This document shows positions 24,069 to 32,925 of a stretch of DNA of 39,757 bases, in pieces. The notes under the pieces are model-generated. The model worked only from the letters and a program-made list of their open reading frames with translations. It had not been told where the DNA came from and ran no database searches. Location of the stretch: NCBI RefSeq assembly GCF_000613285.1, contig NZ_BAIN01000020.1:1-39757 (forward strand). Reading direction: 5' to 3'. Numbering within the stretch: position 1 is the stretch's first letter; the number at the start of each line of letters is the position of its first letter. The stretch is from Acetobacter papayae JCM 25143 (lineage in GTDB: Bacteria; Pseudomonadota; Alphaproteobacteria; Acetobacterales; Acetobacteraceae). The translations under genes were made by a program, and so were the position numbers.

Positions 24069-24467
24069 TCATACGGGCATGGGTTGTGACGCCGGGACGG
24101 CGCACAGGGTGTTGGCGTGTCGCTCAAGGGCTTCGAGCAGGATCGTGCCCTGTGCATCCGCGACCTTCTGGAGAGTCTGATCGGTGCACAGGATGATCAG
24201 AGAGAGGGGGGCGTGATGCACGGCGTGCAGGCGTTGCCCGCATAGGGCGTTGCTGTCCGGCCTGATCGCGAGCCCGAAACTGACCTGCCCGGCGCGGGTT
24301 TTCCATGTTTCCTCGGCCATCCGCATGAGGACGGGCAGCAGGCAGTCGGGGGCCAGCAGGCGCCGTGGTGTGAACGCCTCCTCACCTGTCGCACTCAGGG
24401 CGATGCGATACGGTCCGTTGTCCAGCAGGCTGGCGAGGGCGTCGATGAGCCGTTCGAGCGTGATCAT
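24069..24467 (-). CDS. Small cytoplasmic protein of the transfer operon, unknown
   Basis: 132 residues from ATG 24467, which overlaps the icmT stop by four bases (ATGA); an upstream in-frame start at 24710 only reads through icmT in another frame. The protein is alpha/beta and Leu/Ala-rich (MITLERLIDALASLLDNGPYRIAL, LAPDCLLPVLMRMAEETW, PLSLIILCTDQTLQKVADAQG). No membrane segment. The size and position near dotL/dotB invite comparison with IcmS/IcmW-like chaperones or TraL of R64, but I see no decisive motif. Confidence 0.65.
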   Translation of the reverse strand: MITLERLIDALASLLDNGPYRIALSATGEEAFTPRRLLAPDCLLPVLMRMAEETWKTRAGQVSFGLAIRPDSNALCGQRLHAVHHAPLSLIILCTDQTLQKVADAQGTILLEALERHANTLCAVPASQPMPV

Positions 24468-24712
24468 GCGTAGTCCCTCTGTTTCCAACGGGGTAGGCGT
24501 GGCCGGTGCGGGCCGATCAGAAGCACCCGCGCCATACGGAATGCGACAGGCAGGGTGAGACCCATCCACGCCAGAAACCCGAACAGGAGGGTGACGACGA
24601 TGGCCGTGATGAAGGTCCATAGGCGCATGTGGGCCAGCCACAGCACCATGCCCAGCAGGCAGCGGCAGTCGACGACGAAGAAGTAAACGGGGCTTGAGGA
24701 GTGTCGCCACAT
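24464..24712 (-). CDS. icmT: IcmT/TraK-type inner-membrane protein
   Basis: 82 residues. The pattern WRHSSSPVYFFVVDCRCLLGMVLWLAHMRLWTF, then a second hydrophobic helix FITAIVVTLLFGFLAWMGL and a basic tail is characteristic of IcmT and R64 TraK: W-R-x-S at the N-terminus, F-D-R around the first helix and HxRxWTF between helices. The ATG shares a base with the dotB stop (TGATG). IcmT is a small essential component of type IVB channels of unclear detail. Order dotB-icmT matches R64 traJ-traK. Confidence 0.85.
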   Translation of the reverse strand: MWRHSSSPVYFFVVDCRCLLGMVLWLAHMRLWTFITAIVVTLLFGFLAWMGLTLPVAFRMARVLLIGPHRPRLPRWKQRDYA

Positions 24713-25827
24713 CAGTGCAGTTCCTTCATGGCGCGGTCTGCGATGTCGTCGCTGATGCGGCCCTGGGCGTGGACGTCCTTGATGGATTGTTCGAAGGTCT
24801 GGCCGTGCTCTTCCACGAAACCGCGCACCATGTTGGGCCAGCTGGACTGTGGCGCGTCGAGCAGGGCTTCGCGGATCTTGCGGTTGAAGGGCAGGAAGGA
24901 GCGGATGGCGGTGCGCCTGCCATCGGTGGAGCGGAGCAGACGCTGGTTGACGATGAGTTTGAGGTTATCGACCAGAGCGATGGCCAGACTGTCGCGGTCG
25001 GTCGCCGGACACAGCGAGACGACACGGCGAACTGTTGCGGCCGGGTCATTGGTGTGAACGGACGTCATGGTTCGATGACCCGAGATAATCGCCTGAATGG
25101 TCGCTTCCATGGTTTCGGGATCGCGACACTCGCCCACATTGATATCGGTGGGCTCCTGACGCATGGCGGCCCGGATGAAGTCGGGGAAGGTGGCGAGCTG
25201 GCGGGGAATTTCCGTTTGCTGAATACTGGCGTTGTTCTGCGCGATCAGGTCGTAAAACAGTTCCAGAGGAGCGGCCCCCTCGACGATGTCGCAATGGCAG
25301 TCAGGGTCTTCGAGACGCTGGCGGGTGATGCCCCCCATCAGGGTTGTCTTGCCACTGCCGGTGACGCCACAGATCAGATAGCCGCCAGACTCTCCGTCCA
25401 GTGCTTCGCTCAGGCTCGGTTCAACATGCTGTTCTTCAAGCGGGGTCGGTTTTTCGGGGAGTGGGCGCAGGACAAGACCGATCCCGTCATTTGAGCCGAT
25501 GGTCGTGGCGACAGCGTTCACACGAAAGCCGTAGCGTCGTTTGCGGCGGTCTGGCCAGATAATGTAGCTGGTGTCGATGGCCTCACCCTTGCTCAGCCGT
25601 GACGGGCCTGTGTCGGATTTATACATCGTCCTCAGGGCTTCGGAGACTTCACGGCCGGTCCAGCGCAGGCCCGGCACGGTATAATTGCGGCCATGCACAC
25701 GGATCTTGAGGCGGGTGTCCGTCTGCATGTGGATACGAGATGCCCCCATTTCGACGCAGCCGATCAGGATGGTGTCGAGACTGGCGTGTGGGGGCAGGGC
25801 GCGCAGGCGCTCCACGATGTCGTTCAT
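24712..25827 (-). CDS. dotB: DotB/TraJ-type secretion ATPase
   Basis: 371 residues. PilT/VirB11-superfamily hexameric ATPase: N-terminal domain ASRIHMQTDTRLKIRVHGR, Walker A GVTGSGKTTLMGG (~residues 155-167), Asp box and Walker B DINVGECRDPETME, His box GHRTMTSVHTNDP. DotB-like rather than PilT-like by its partners (icmT, dotC, dotD, dotM). It sits on the cytoplasmic face of the channel and powers assembly and transfer. It starts inside the stop of the preceding gene by an ATGA overlap. The frame is intact throughout. Confidence 0.92.
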   Translation of the reverse strand: MNDIVERLRALPPHASLDTILIGCVEMGASRIHMQTDTRLKIRVHGRNYTVPGLRWTGREVSEALRTMYKSDTGPSRLSKGEAIDTSYIIWPDRRKRRYGFRVNAVATTIGSNDGIGLVLRPLPEKPTPLEEQHVEPSLSEALDGESGGYLICGVTGSGKTTLMGGITRQRLEDPDCHCDIVEGAAPLELFYDLIAQNNASIQQTEIPRQLATFPDFIRAAMRQEPTDINVGECRDPETMEATIQAIISGHRTMTSVHTNDPAATVRRVVSLCPATDRDSLAIALVDNLKLIVNQRLLRSTDGRRTAIRSFLPFNRKIREALLDAPQSSWPNMVRGFVEEHGQTFEQSIKDVHAQGRISDDIADRAMKELH

Positions 25828-26194
25828 GCGTCTGTTCCTTCAGGAGGTGTCTGGGGGGTGCGGATCGGTCCCAGTATGAGGGTCTCGATCCGGTGATGGA
25901 CCTTGAACAGGTGGTGTGACGGCGCTTCACCCGGCAGGGCGCTGGAGCCCTGTCGCAGAGCCGCGACATAGGCGGTGATGGGCTGTCTCAGGGCGTCGGG
26001 GGCGTGGGCCACGTCGTAGCGTAGTAGAGATCGAACCGGTAAACCTGGTCGAGCTGTGCAAGGGAGGTCGCCATGGCGATATCCAGCAGGCCGTCGCGCA
26101 GCATGTAGGTTCTGAGCACCCAGCTCCGCAGTTCTGGTGCGGTGCTGCGGGCGGCAAGATAGAGGATTCCGAGCTGTGTATCAGGCGTGGTCAT
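25824..26194 (-). pseudogene. Small transfer-operon protein, frameshifted, unknown
   Basis: ATG 26194 overlaps the dotM stop. The frame reads MTTPDTQLGILYLAARSTA and on to QLDQVYRFDLYYAT, then drifts into Pro/Thr and stops at 25988. The adjoining frame continues DVAHAPDALRQPITAYVAAL and reaches 25824, where it overlaps dotB by ATGA. One extra base near 26000-26006 would restore a ~123-residue protein, and only the restored form preserves the operon-wide coupling at both ends. Composition is alpha-helical and soluble. The family is unknown; the place between dotM and dotB suggests a coupling-complex partner or chaperone. Confidence 0.6.
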
Positions 26195-27339
26195 GACGGC
26201 TTCCGGTCGGTGCTGAGCAGGGTATCGAGTGTCGCGCTGACATGCGGCTCGGGGAGTGGCTGGCCCGTGCGACACTCAGCACGCCAGTGTTCCAGTGCTC
26301 CGGCGGCTTCGGTGCAGGCCGTGGTGATGACCGCGTGCATGGGGCGGCCGGGCATGGGGTAGGGCAGGGCGCTCAGGATGAGCCAGAGGTCGCGATCGAC
26401 GAGCTGGATCATGGCGAACAGGCTGGCGTTGAGGACGCCCGCCTTCTGGCGGGCCACCTGAAGGAGCGTCATCAGAGCGGTGCGCGACCAGGCGTGATGG
26501 CCGACGATCTGGATGCCGATCTGCCAGTCGCCTGCGGACAGGGTTTTGCGAAACCCTTCCACCGTCCGGGGTGGAATGGTGAGCGGGGCGGTGATCTCGC
26601 CCTGTTTCCATTGCCCGGAGAGGGAGCGCGACAGGGCGTTGAGCAGGTTCCCGGCCTCGTCGCCACGCCGCGCGCAGACGAGTGTGAAGGCCATGAACAG
26701 GCACTGTTCGACAGGGCTGAGGGCCTGTGGGCCTGTCCAGGGCGTACCGAGCTGTGCGGCCAGCGCATTCTGGGCCGCCTGCGCGTGGGCCTCGGTGCCG
26801 GGTTTGTCGCCACCATAGCGGGCGAGCCATTCGTCTGGCTGGAGGAACGGATCCATGGGCCTGAGTGGTGCGGATGGCGGCGGGGGTTCGCGCAGCTGTG
26901 CGTTGTAGCCGAGCCACGCCTGTCCAACAGGATGGATCTGTGCGAGCGCATGCTTCATGCCATCATAGCCGAACTGGTCGCGGTACAGGCCGCGTGGGGC
27001 GCGTTTCACACAGAAAAAACCCATAACGCCGAACAGGATCAGTACTGGCAGGAGGGTCAGGAAACCTGTGAGACCCAGAAGCTGCCATAGTGTCGCAGCA
27101 CTCACCTTATGGGGGTCGGCCTGCGCCATCCTGTCGAGCAGGGAGGCGTAGCTGTCGGTGAACAGGGAGGCGGCCAGCAGGATCAGGCGCTGCTCGAACA
27201 GCACGGCCATGACGATCTGTGTGTGTGCTACCTCCCACAGGAGGAAGCCTGCGACACAGAGCAGGAACAGGGAGGCCCCGATGACGAAGAGGATCTGCCC
27301 GGGCCCGGTGTCGCGTTGCAGGCTATTGGCGCTGGTCAT
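26191..27339 (-). CDS. dotM: DotM/IcmP (TrbA)-type membrane protein
   Basis: 382 residues, close to the ~380 usual for DotM. Hydrophobic helices lie at residues ~14-35 (ILFVIGASLFLLCVAGFLLWEV) and ~85-107 (LTGFLTLLPVLILFGVMGFF). After these comes a long cytoplasmic domain beginning with the conserved basic block of the family (RAPRGLYRDQFGYDGMK). DotM pairs with DotL to form the coupling complex and recruits substrates. The gene begins within the stop of dotC (ATGA). No sign of damage. Confidence 0.82.
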   Translation of the reverse strand: MTSANSLQRDTGPGQILFVIGASLFLLCVAGFLLWEVAHTQIVMAVLFEQRLILLAASLFTDSYASLLDRMAQADPHKVSAATLWQLLGLTGFLTLLPVLILFGVMGFFCVKRAPRGLYRDQFGYDGMKHALAQIHPVGQAWLGYNAQLREPPPPSAPLRPMDPFLQPDEWLARYGGDKPGTEAHAQAAQNALAAQLGTPWTGPQALSPVEQCLFMAFTLVCARRGDEAGNLLNALSRSLSGQWKQGEITAPLTIPPRTVEGFRKTLSAGDWQIGIQIVGHHAWSRTALMTLLQVARQKAGVLNASLFAMIQLVDRDLWLILSALPYPMPGRPMHAVITTACTEAAGALEHWRAECRTGQPLPEPHVSATLDTLLSTDRKPS

Positions 27340-28265
27340 GGTGCGTCCTCCCCGACATGCCAGTGGGCGCGGTTCGCATCGAGGCCGGGCTGTGCGCGGA
27401 TACGGATTTCCGTGTCGTCTTCGCGCAGCACGTCCTTGCCGCCATCGGTGTCGCGCTGGAAGAAGGCGACTTCGGGCGCTTCGACCTTGCCGGCCTTGAG
27501 GAGCAGGCGGTAGCGGGCCATGCCGATCAGGTCGCGTTCAAGGCGGGCGAGATCGTCGAGGAAGATTTCGACGGCCTGTCGCTCTCCGGCCGCCCAGCCG
27601 CGCGCCACACCTTCACGCCAGACTTCGACCTCGTGGCGGGTTCTGGGTCGCACCGCATCAGGCGGTGTTTCGGGGAGGGTAATGGTGCGGACCAGCCATG
27701 TACGCCACTGGGGGGGAGCCGAGACCAGCTGGGCTTCGCGCGTGACGCGGAAAATCCGGCGTGTCTCCCGTGCTGTCTGCCCGGATGGATCGAGGGCCAT
27801 GGCCATCTGGGCCTCCGAGACGACAGGCGGACGCATGAGGGTCTGACCGCTGCCGGCGGGCAGGACGAGGGGACGAAAGTCGAAGGTCTGATCGAGTGTC
27901 GCCTCATACCGGTCGAGCATGTCGTTCAGCGCGTAAGAGCGCGCGGCAAGGCCGCCCTGTGCGCCATAGGCCCATGCGGCGTGTCGCACGGCATCGTCAT
28001 GATCCGCGCCGGTATCGGGACGGGGTGAGTAGCCGGGGCGCACGGCCATGAGCGCTTCCATGGAGGGTGGGCGTGTCGCATCGCTGATCCGTGGGATCTC
28101 GGCCGCCCCGGTCAGTGGTGTGTCGATGGGGCTTGCAGCCCCAGGCGACAGGGTTGGATTGGAGGGCACGGGCAGGGCGACTGGCCCGTTGGAGGCGGCG
28201 AGGCAGGGTGTCGCCAGCACTAGTGCGAGCAGCCCGTATGACAGGATGGCGGGGGATTTAGCCAT
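27336..28265 (-). CDS. dotC: DotC/TraI-type outer-membrane core protein
   Basis: 309 residues from ATG 28265; the upstream in-frame extension to 28640 only shadows dotD. A signal peptide is clear (MAKSPAILSYGLLALVLATPCLAAS), without a convincing lipobox. Family segments include AWAYGAQGGLAARSYALNDML, FDFRPLVLPAGSGQTLMRPPVVSEA, and RKI-type strands near WRTWLVRTITLPETPPDA. DotC works with DotD and DotH in the outer-membrane ring of type IVB systems. It overlaps dotD by eight bases and dotM by four. Length matches Legionella DotC (~300). Confidence 0.88.
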   Translation of the reverse strand: MAKSPAILSYGLLALVLATPCLAASNGPVALPVPSNPTLSPGAASPIDTPLTGAAEIPRISDATRPPSMEALMAVRPGYSPRPDTGADHDDAVRHAAWAYGAQGGLAARSYALNDMLDRYEATLDQTFDFRPLVLPAGSGQTLMRPPVVSEAQMAMALDPSGQTARETRRIFRVTREAQLVSAPPQWRTWLVRTITLPETPPDAVRPRTRHEVEVWREGVARGWAAGERQAVEIFLDDLARLERDLIGMARYRLLLKAGKVEAPEVAFFQRDTDGGKDVLREDDTEIRIRAQPGLDANRAHWHVGEDAP

Positions 28266-28686
28266 GATGCGACACCCTGATCTCGTGGGTGGGCACATCG
28301 ATGTCCACACGGTAGCGGGGGCCGGCGGCGAGGCTGAGTTCGTCGATAAGGCTGGCTTCTGTCGCCGTGGTCTCACGGATGGCGACAACAGGGCCGGGGC
28401 CGGTGTCGTCCATGATGAGGTGATAGCCGATCTGGCTGGCGATCTCGCCCAGTCCGTCGCGCAGTGTGCCCGACCAGTGCCAGCTGACGGGGCGTTCCAG
28501 TTCGGCAGGCAGTACGGAGCCCGGGCGGCGCACGGGATAGCGGGTTGCAGCCAGTGCGTTGGCCTGCGCGTCGAGGATGGCCATCTGCTGGCCGAAGGGG
28601 ATCTGGGGTGGCGGGGGATGGTGACAGGCGGCAAGAGCAATGGGCGCGAGGAGCATGAGACCTCTGGGGAATGACGGGTTGTTCAT
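28258..28686 (-). CDS. dotD: DotD/TraH-type lipoprotein
   Basis: 142 residues with a lipoprotein signal ending LLAPIALAAC (lipobox LAAC, Cys ~21). The mature part begins with a helical stretch (AILDAQANALAATRY) and ends with the secretin-N-like domain: SWHWSGTLRDGLGEIASQIGYHLIMDDTG, then RYRVDIDVPTHEIRVSHH. This is the DotD arrangement. It anchors the outer-membrane complex. It follows the transglycosylase gene by four bases and overlaps dotC. The order dotD-dotC is as in R64 (traH-traI) and Legionella. Confidence 0.88.
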   Translation of the reverse strand: MNNPSFPRGLMLLAPIALAACHHPPPPQIPFGQQMAILDAQANALAATRYPVRRPGSVLPAELERPVSWHWSGTLRDGLGEIASQIGYHLIMDDTGPGPVVAIRETTATEASLIDELSLAAGPRYRVDIDVPTHEIRVSHHG

Positions 28687-28690
28687 TCCC

Positions 28691-29402
28691 TCATTGTGCG
28701 CTCATCCGTTGTGACGCCGTGTGGGCCACCAGATGGCTCCAGACTTTGGCCTGATAGGTGACGTTGGGGATGGGCGTCGCGGAGTTGTAATTGCCCACGC
28801 GACGCCAGAACTCGCCCGGGTTGGACGGGCTCTGTCCATCGAGTGCGCGGGCGAGGATCCATGCGCCGATCTGCAGGTTCAGGCAGCCGTCATTGATGAC
28901 CTGTTCGCGGGTGATCCCCAGTCTGGCCAGTTCGGAGATGGATGGAATTGATCTGGGTCGGCCCCATGTCGTAGCTGCCATTGCGGTTGCGGACGACCTG
29001 TCCGACCCGCCCGCCCTCTGTCGCCAGCACGGCGAGAAAGAGCTGTTCATGGACATGGTAGCGCCGGGCAGCCGCCAGCGCGCAGGATTTCAGGTCGGCC
29101 GGAAGCGGGCTGGACGGTGGGGGCAGAGGGGTTTTGCCTGCGGGCGGGGGCTCGCGATGCGCTGTCGTGCCGGTGCCACTCCATGCGAGGATCCACGCGC
29201 CGGCCGCGATGTTTATACACGCGTCGGTCCTGACCTTTTCGGGGTCAAAGCCTGCGCGTGTGAGGATGGGCAGCCATTCGGGCTGGATGCCCATAGGACC
29301 GATGCCGCTGGCACGCGCGTGCTGCATCACGGTCTCTATATTGGTCGGCGGTACGTTGTAGTACGTTGCAGCGGTGTGCATGCATGCTAGGGAGGTAGGC
29401 AT
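28691..29402 (-). pseudogene. pilT: Lytic transglycosylase (PilT of thin pilus type) with two tandem domains, frameshifted
   Basis: From ATG 29402 a first SLT-like domain reads ACMHTAATYYNV, GIGPMGIQPEWLPIL, DACINIAAGAWIL. After a Pro-rich linker a second reads CALAAARRYHVHEQLFLAVLATEGG (catalytic Glu), RNRNGSYDMGPTQINSIH. The frame is then lost near 28940-28947, and the rest (SELARLGITREQVINDGCLNLQIGAWILARAL, YNSATPIPN) lies in another frame to 28691. Two missing bases (CT in CTCT) or one extra base would explain it; the whole is ~237 residues. The first domain lacks the Glu-Gly-Gly segment and is probably inactive. Role: local opening of peptidoglycan for pilus or channel assembly. Confidence 0.82.
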
Positions 29403-29405
29403 CGG

Positions 29406-30790
29406 CTAGTAACCTTCCACCCACCATGTCACCATTGCATCTGAACCATTGCCATCTGTTGGCCAATTTACAAACACGGTGATCTGCGTGAGCGATGGTG
29501 TACTCATAAGCCATGGTGAGTTATCGTGGCCGCCCCCCCCTTCGCTGACAAGAGCACAGCCATATGCACCAGGCAGGATAGCCGTAAATGGTTCCGGAAA
29601 GGCGATGGTGAACGAGTGGTCTCCCCAACTGGAAGAGTACCATGGGCTTTCCCCCATAATGCGTTTCCGGTAGCCGGTTGGTACAGTGGGATCCTTGGTC
29701 TTAATCATTGTCCACGATCCATATACGCCAGCAGAGCCGCTCACGGTCGTGGATGTCTCACCGCCGAGAGTTTCCCAAAGGCCTCTGACACATTCCAGGT
29801 GGGTGCCTGTGCCATCGGGGCTGGAAGCGATTGCGCCGTTATCTGTACAGGCGTTCCCGGCTATTGCGTTACCACCATCAGTGCCTGTAATCGCAGCATC
29901 CATGGAGGCTCTTCCATTGACATTGAGCGTTCCATAGATCTGGGCGTTTTCGTCAATGCGTACATTGCGGGCAGCCAGATAGACGATATCGGACGACGCG
30001 GAAGAAAGCCGGTTAGTTTGTACGGTGCCTCCGGATACTATGTTGGTGGCGGCAAGATCGATAATATTACCGCTCTGTGCGAATACGTTACCTGAAAACA
30101 CTCCCTGTTCAGCGTTGATCGTGCCGACATTATTGATGTTGTTGCTGCCCATGTTCAGAGCGACACCCATGGTGTTGAGCTCGTCATGGCCCGGAACGCC
30201 AACACGGTATAAGAAATCATTGGTGTCGATGGTGGGGGAGGCGGCATCGCCTACAGTGACGGTGCCAAACAGATGCCCAGCTCCTGGTGACGGCAGCCCG
30301 GAAAGCGAGAGGTTCCATGTCGTGCCATGGGCTTCGGAAGAGGTGAGGTTGCCGAGCATGCCGTCATAGGCACATAGCCGCCCTGATCCCCAGTGAGGCC
30401 TGCGATATTGATCAGATCGCTTTGGGTTAGGGTGCGGCCGCCTGTGGCTGTGACCATGGTCCGGATGGCCCCTGACGCGGGTTGCTGCACATAGACATGC
30501 CATGTCGCGCCCAAGACATTGGTCTGGCTGAAGCCTCCGGGCACCGTATCCGTGTTGACGAGGTCTGCGAACGGCACTTCCTGATAGGCGCCTCCGATAC
30601 TCAGCGTATCGGTGAGTGTGTCTTTCTGGGCGGCGGCATATTTTTGCGCACCAGCCAGAATGGTCTGGAACTGACTGGCCGCATCGGCATCCACGGTGGC
30701 TGCGAGATTGTTGGCCTGAATGTCGTTATAGACCGGCATGGTCAGAAGAATCATGAGCCCGGCGACGGCGGAGCCGATGAGCTGCCACAT
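29406..30790 (-). pseudogene. pilV: PilV-type minor pilin/tip adhesin with tail-fibre-like end, frameshifted
   Basis: From ATG 30790 (sharing a base with the pilM stop) the N-terminus reads MWQLIG, then hydrophobic SAVAGLMILLTMPVYNDI, the pilin helix. The frame holds to GDQGGYVP and is lost at 30369-30370; one extra G (plus strand) restores YVP-YDGMLGNLTSS and the rest to 29406, ~461 residues. The middle is a repetitive beta-rich stalk. ACTDNGAIASSPDGTG..LECVRGLW is the constant-region end typical of IncI shufflon pilins. The last ~100 residues (FTIAFPEPFTAILPGAYGCAL, AMVTWWVEGY) resemble phage tail-fibre tips. In R64 such tips choose the recipient. Confidence 0.85.
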
Positions 30791-31274
30791 CAGAATGATC
30801 CTTTATTGAAGGTCACGACCGAGACGACATGGCCTGTCGTCACGGGTGTGGGCAGTGAGCCCATGGTTCCGGCATAGGGCGATGTCCATGTGGAGCCCTG
30901 TGCTGAGCCAATACTGAGGTCGCCCCGTGCCCGGGTGATGGTTTTTAGGATGTTGACCTGCGACATCGCGGCCCAGCTCTGCAATGTGACGACACCGTTC
31001 GCGCTGCTCACATACGCGCCTGCGTCATTGAGCGCGGTGCTGACAGGGGTTTCCAGAGCGAGAGCATCGAGCGGTATGGCCCCCGTTATTTCCGGGTGGG
31101 TGGTGACATAGGCGAGTACGGCGCTTTGAACGCCAGAAAGGCCTGATCCTCGGGGAGTGCGATGTGCATGGGCTGGTTCTGGACGGTGATCAGCCCGTCC
31201 AGAGCCCGGTAGGTCTCGATTGACAGCCCCAGCAGGCTAAGAAGGGCTAAGGCGAAGCCTATTCCGAAACCCAT
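30790..31274 (-). pseudogene. pilM: PilM-type thin-pilus protein, frameshifted
   Basis: ATG 31274 opens MGFGIGFALALLSLLGLSIETYRAL, a membrane anchor, then QAFLAFK, where the frame turns and stops at 31086. The other frame continues SAVLAYVTTHPEITGAIPLD, then VSSANGVVTLQSWAAM and VTTGHVVSVVTFN to 30790. Adding one T (plus strand) to TTT at 31125-31127 joins them as FKSAVLAYV, ~161 residues. This matches the PilM family of IncI thin pili (a membrane anchor followed by FxxYxxAVxxY). In R64 pilM lies next to pilL, so the position between pilS and pilV is unusual. Confidence 0.72.
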
Positions 31275-31284
31275 GACCCCCTCC

Positions 31285-31793
31285 TTATGCGGGATAGAGG
31301 AAGGTGATGGTGACCGTACCGCCGCTACCGCCGTTACAGGCCGAGGCAATCTGGGAGACGGTGTCGGTCCCGGTGCCGAAGGTGATGGTCGTGCCGTTGA
31401 CCGTGACACCGCCATTGCTGCGGTGGCCGCCTGCAAAAGACGCACAGTCATGAGATGCGACGCCGGTCCATGCGTCCTGAAACCCGCCGGATGCCAGACC
31501 GGATACCGTTACTGTCGATCCCGACCAGGGGCCTTTGAGGGTGGTTCCATCGCTGGCGATCAGCCTTCAGGAACCATGCCGCCGCTGATTGCGACGGAGT
31601 TAGACAGGTTGGACGCGTTCATGGCGCCGACGAGCCTGTAGGTCTTGTCGATCTTGTTAGCGAGCTGGCTTTCGTAGGATGAGGCCTGCCAGACCATATA
31701 GACGTGATCGAGTTCCCACCCGGCGAGTGCGAGGGCCGCCAGACCGAACAGGCCGGCCAGCACGCCGATGATGGGGCCGAGGACATCTTTCAT
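31285..31793 (-). pseudogene. pilS: PilS-type major thin-pilus pilin, frameshifted
   Basis: ATG 31793 gives MKDVLG, then the hydrophobic helix PIIGVLAGLFGLAALALAGW and the helical SSYESQLANKIDKTYRLV. The frame ends after GGMVPEG. The other frame supplies LIASDGTTLKGPWSGSTVTVSG, a conserved PilS feature (loop VP..L, then PWGG/PWSG VTV), then WTGVASHDCASFAGG and a second Cys near the C-terminus, ending at 31285. One extra base at 31563-31565 restores ~169 residues. The two cysteines probably form the pilin disulfide loop. The leader is only six residues (ends in Gly) and the usual Glu at mature position 5 is absent. Confidence 0.82.
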
Positions 31794-31812
31794 GTTTATA
31801 CTCCTTATTGGG

Positions 31813-32924
31813 TCAGCGCGGGACCATGTCCTGGCCGATGAAGATTTCGAGCAGCACGACTGCTCCGACGAGCATCATGGAGGAAAAGTTTGTGACGCCG
31901 CGCACGACCCGGATCTGGGCGCGTGTCCTGTCTTCGATCTGGTTGACCCAGATCAGGGCGTGAGCGAGCAGCGTGTCGTAATCCCCCTCATCCCCCCAGA
32001 CATCGTCGATCTCGCGGATGATCTCGGGGTTTGGGAAATGCAGGCGGGCCATTTCCATGGCACGAGGGAGGGTGACGCCTTCAGTGACCATCATGTCGCG
32101 CAGGGTGGTCAGCCGCTCGGTGAGCCATGGGGAGCGGCTGTCCTCGGCCTGATTTTCGAGCACATCGACATCGGCGACACCGATTTTGCACTGCGCCAGA
32201 AAGCTGCAGATCCACAGATAGCCCTGAATGTCGCGATAGACGGACCAGGGTGGTGCGACTTCAAGCCAGACGCGCACACGGCCTGTCAGGCGTGGCAGGC
32301 TCCAGCGCGCCACGAAGGCGGTTCCAATCATCAGGACGATAAGGCCCAGAGTTGCCGGGATCGTGCCGATCCGGGTCATCATGAGCATGAGGTTCAATGC
32401 TGTGCTGGACGTGCATTATGCTCCAGCGTGCGCGCAAGTTGCGGTAGCGCGGACTGGGCTGCGATCGAGAGGGTGACGACGACGATGGCGATGTAGCCCG
32501 CCGGCTCCACCCATGCGCCACGGAACTCTTTCTGCAGGGCTGCGACACGGGTGCGGGTGTCGCAGATCATGTCGAGGGCTGAGGGCAGGTCATCCGCCTG
32601 TTCCCCCGAGAGCAGCATGGTGAATTCGTCCTCGGGAATGTAGGGCTGAAGCGTGTAGGCGAAGGTGGTGCCTTCGTCGTTGAGGATGCGTTCGATGCGA
32701 CGCAGCATCCGCGCTTCCCAGACATTGCTGAATTTTTCGGCCTGCTCTGCCCGGTTGAGCAGGACGCGGTTGATCATCTCGCCATTGCGGAGTTTGCGCG
32801 ACAGGGTGCGGTAGAAGGCCAGACGACGTTTGAGGGAGAAGCCAATGCGCTGGTCGAGCCAGAGGCTTAGTCGCCCCTCACTCTCCTCGCGCGTGTTGTC
32901 GTCAAAGACGATTTCGATGCTCAT
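31813..32924 (-). pseudogene. pilR: PilR/GspF-type inner-membrane platform protein, split by a frameshift
   Basis: The N-terminal half (ATG 32924) reads LDQRIGFSLKRRLAFYRTLSRKLRNG, the GspF entry helices, then a membrane helix GYIAIVVVTLSIAAQ, and stops at 32394. The C-terminal half (to 31813) begins LNLMLMMTRIGTIPATLGLIVLMIGTAF and ends with the last helix GVTNFSSMMLVGAVVLLEIFI. Adding one A (plus strand) to AA at 32396-32397 joins them as AQH-LNLML, giving ~370 residues, the normal length. Two coupled half-proteins (TTG start in TTGA) cannot be excluded. Role: membrane platform coupling PilQ to pilin assembly. Confidence 0.82.
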
Positions 32925-32925
32925 G

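Noticed and set aside
24694-25494. Plus-strand frame of 266 residues
   Set aside because: Antisense to dotB, whose motifs are complete; no ribosome site and no family resemblance.
26242-27090. Plus-strand frame of 282 residues
   Set aside because: Antisense to dotM; Gly/Ala/Arg-rich shadow without domain features.
29406-30790. Shufflon (invertible pilV ends)
   Set aside because: No repeated recombination sites or alternative C-terminal segments in either orientation were found within the window.
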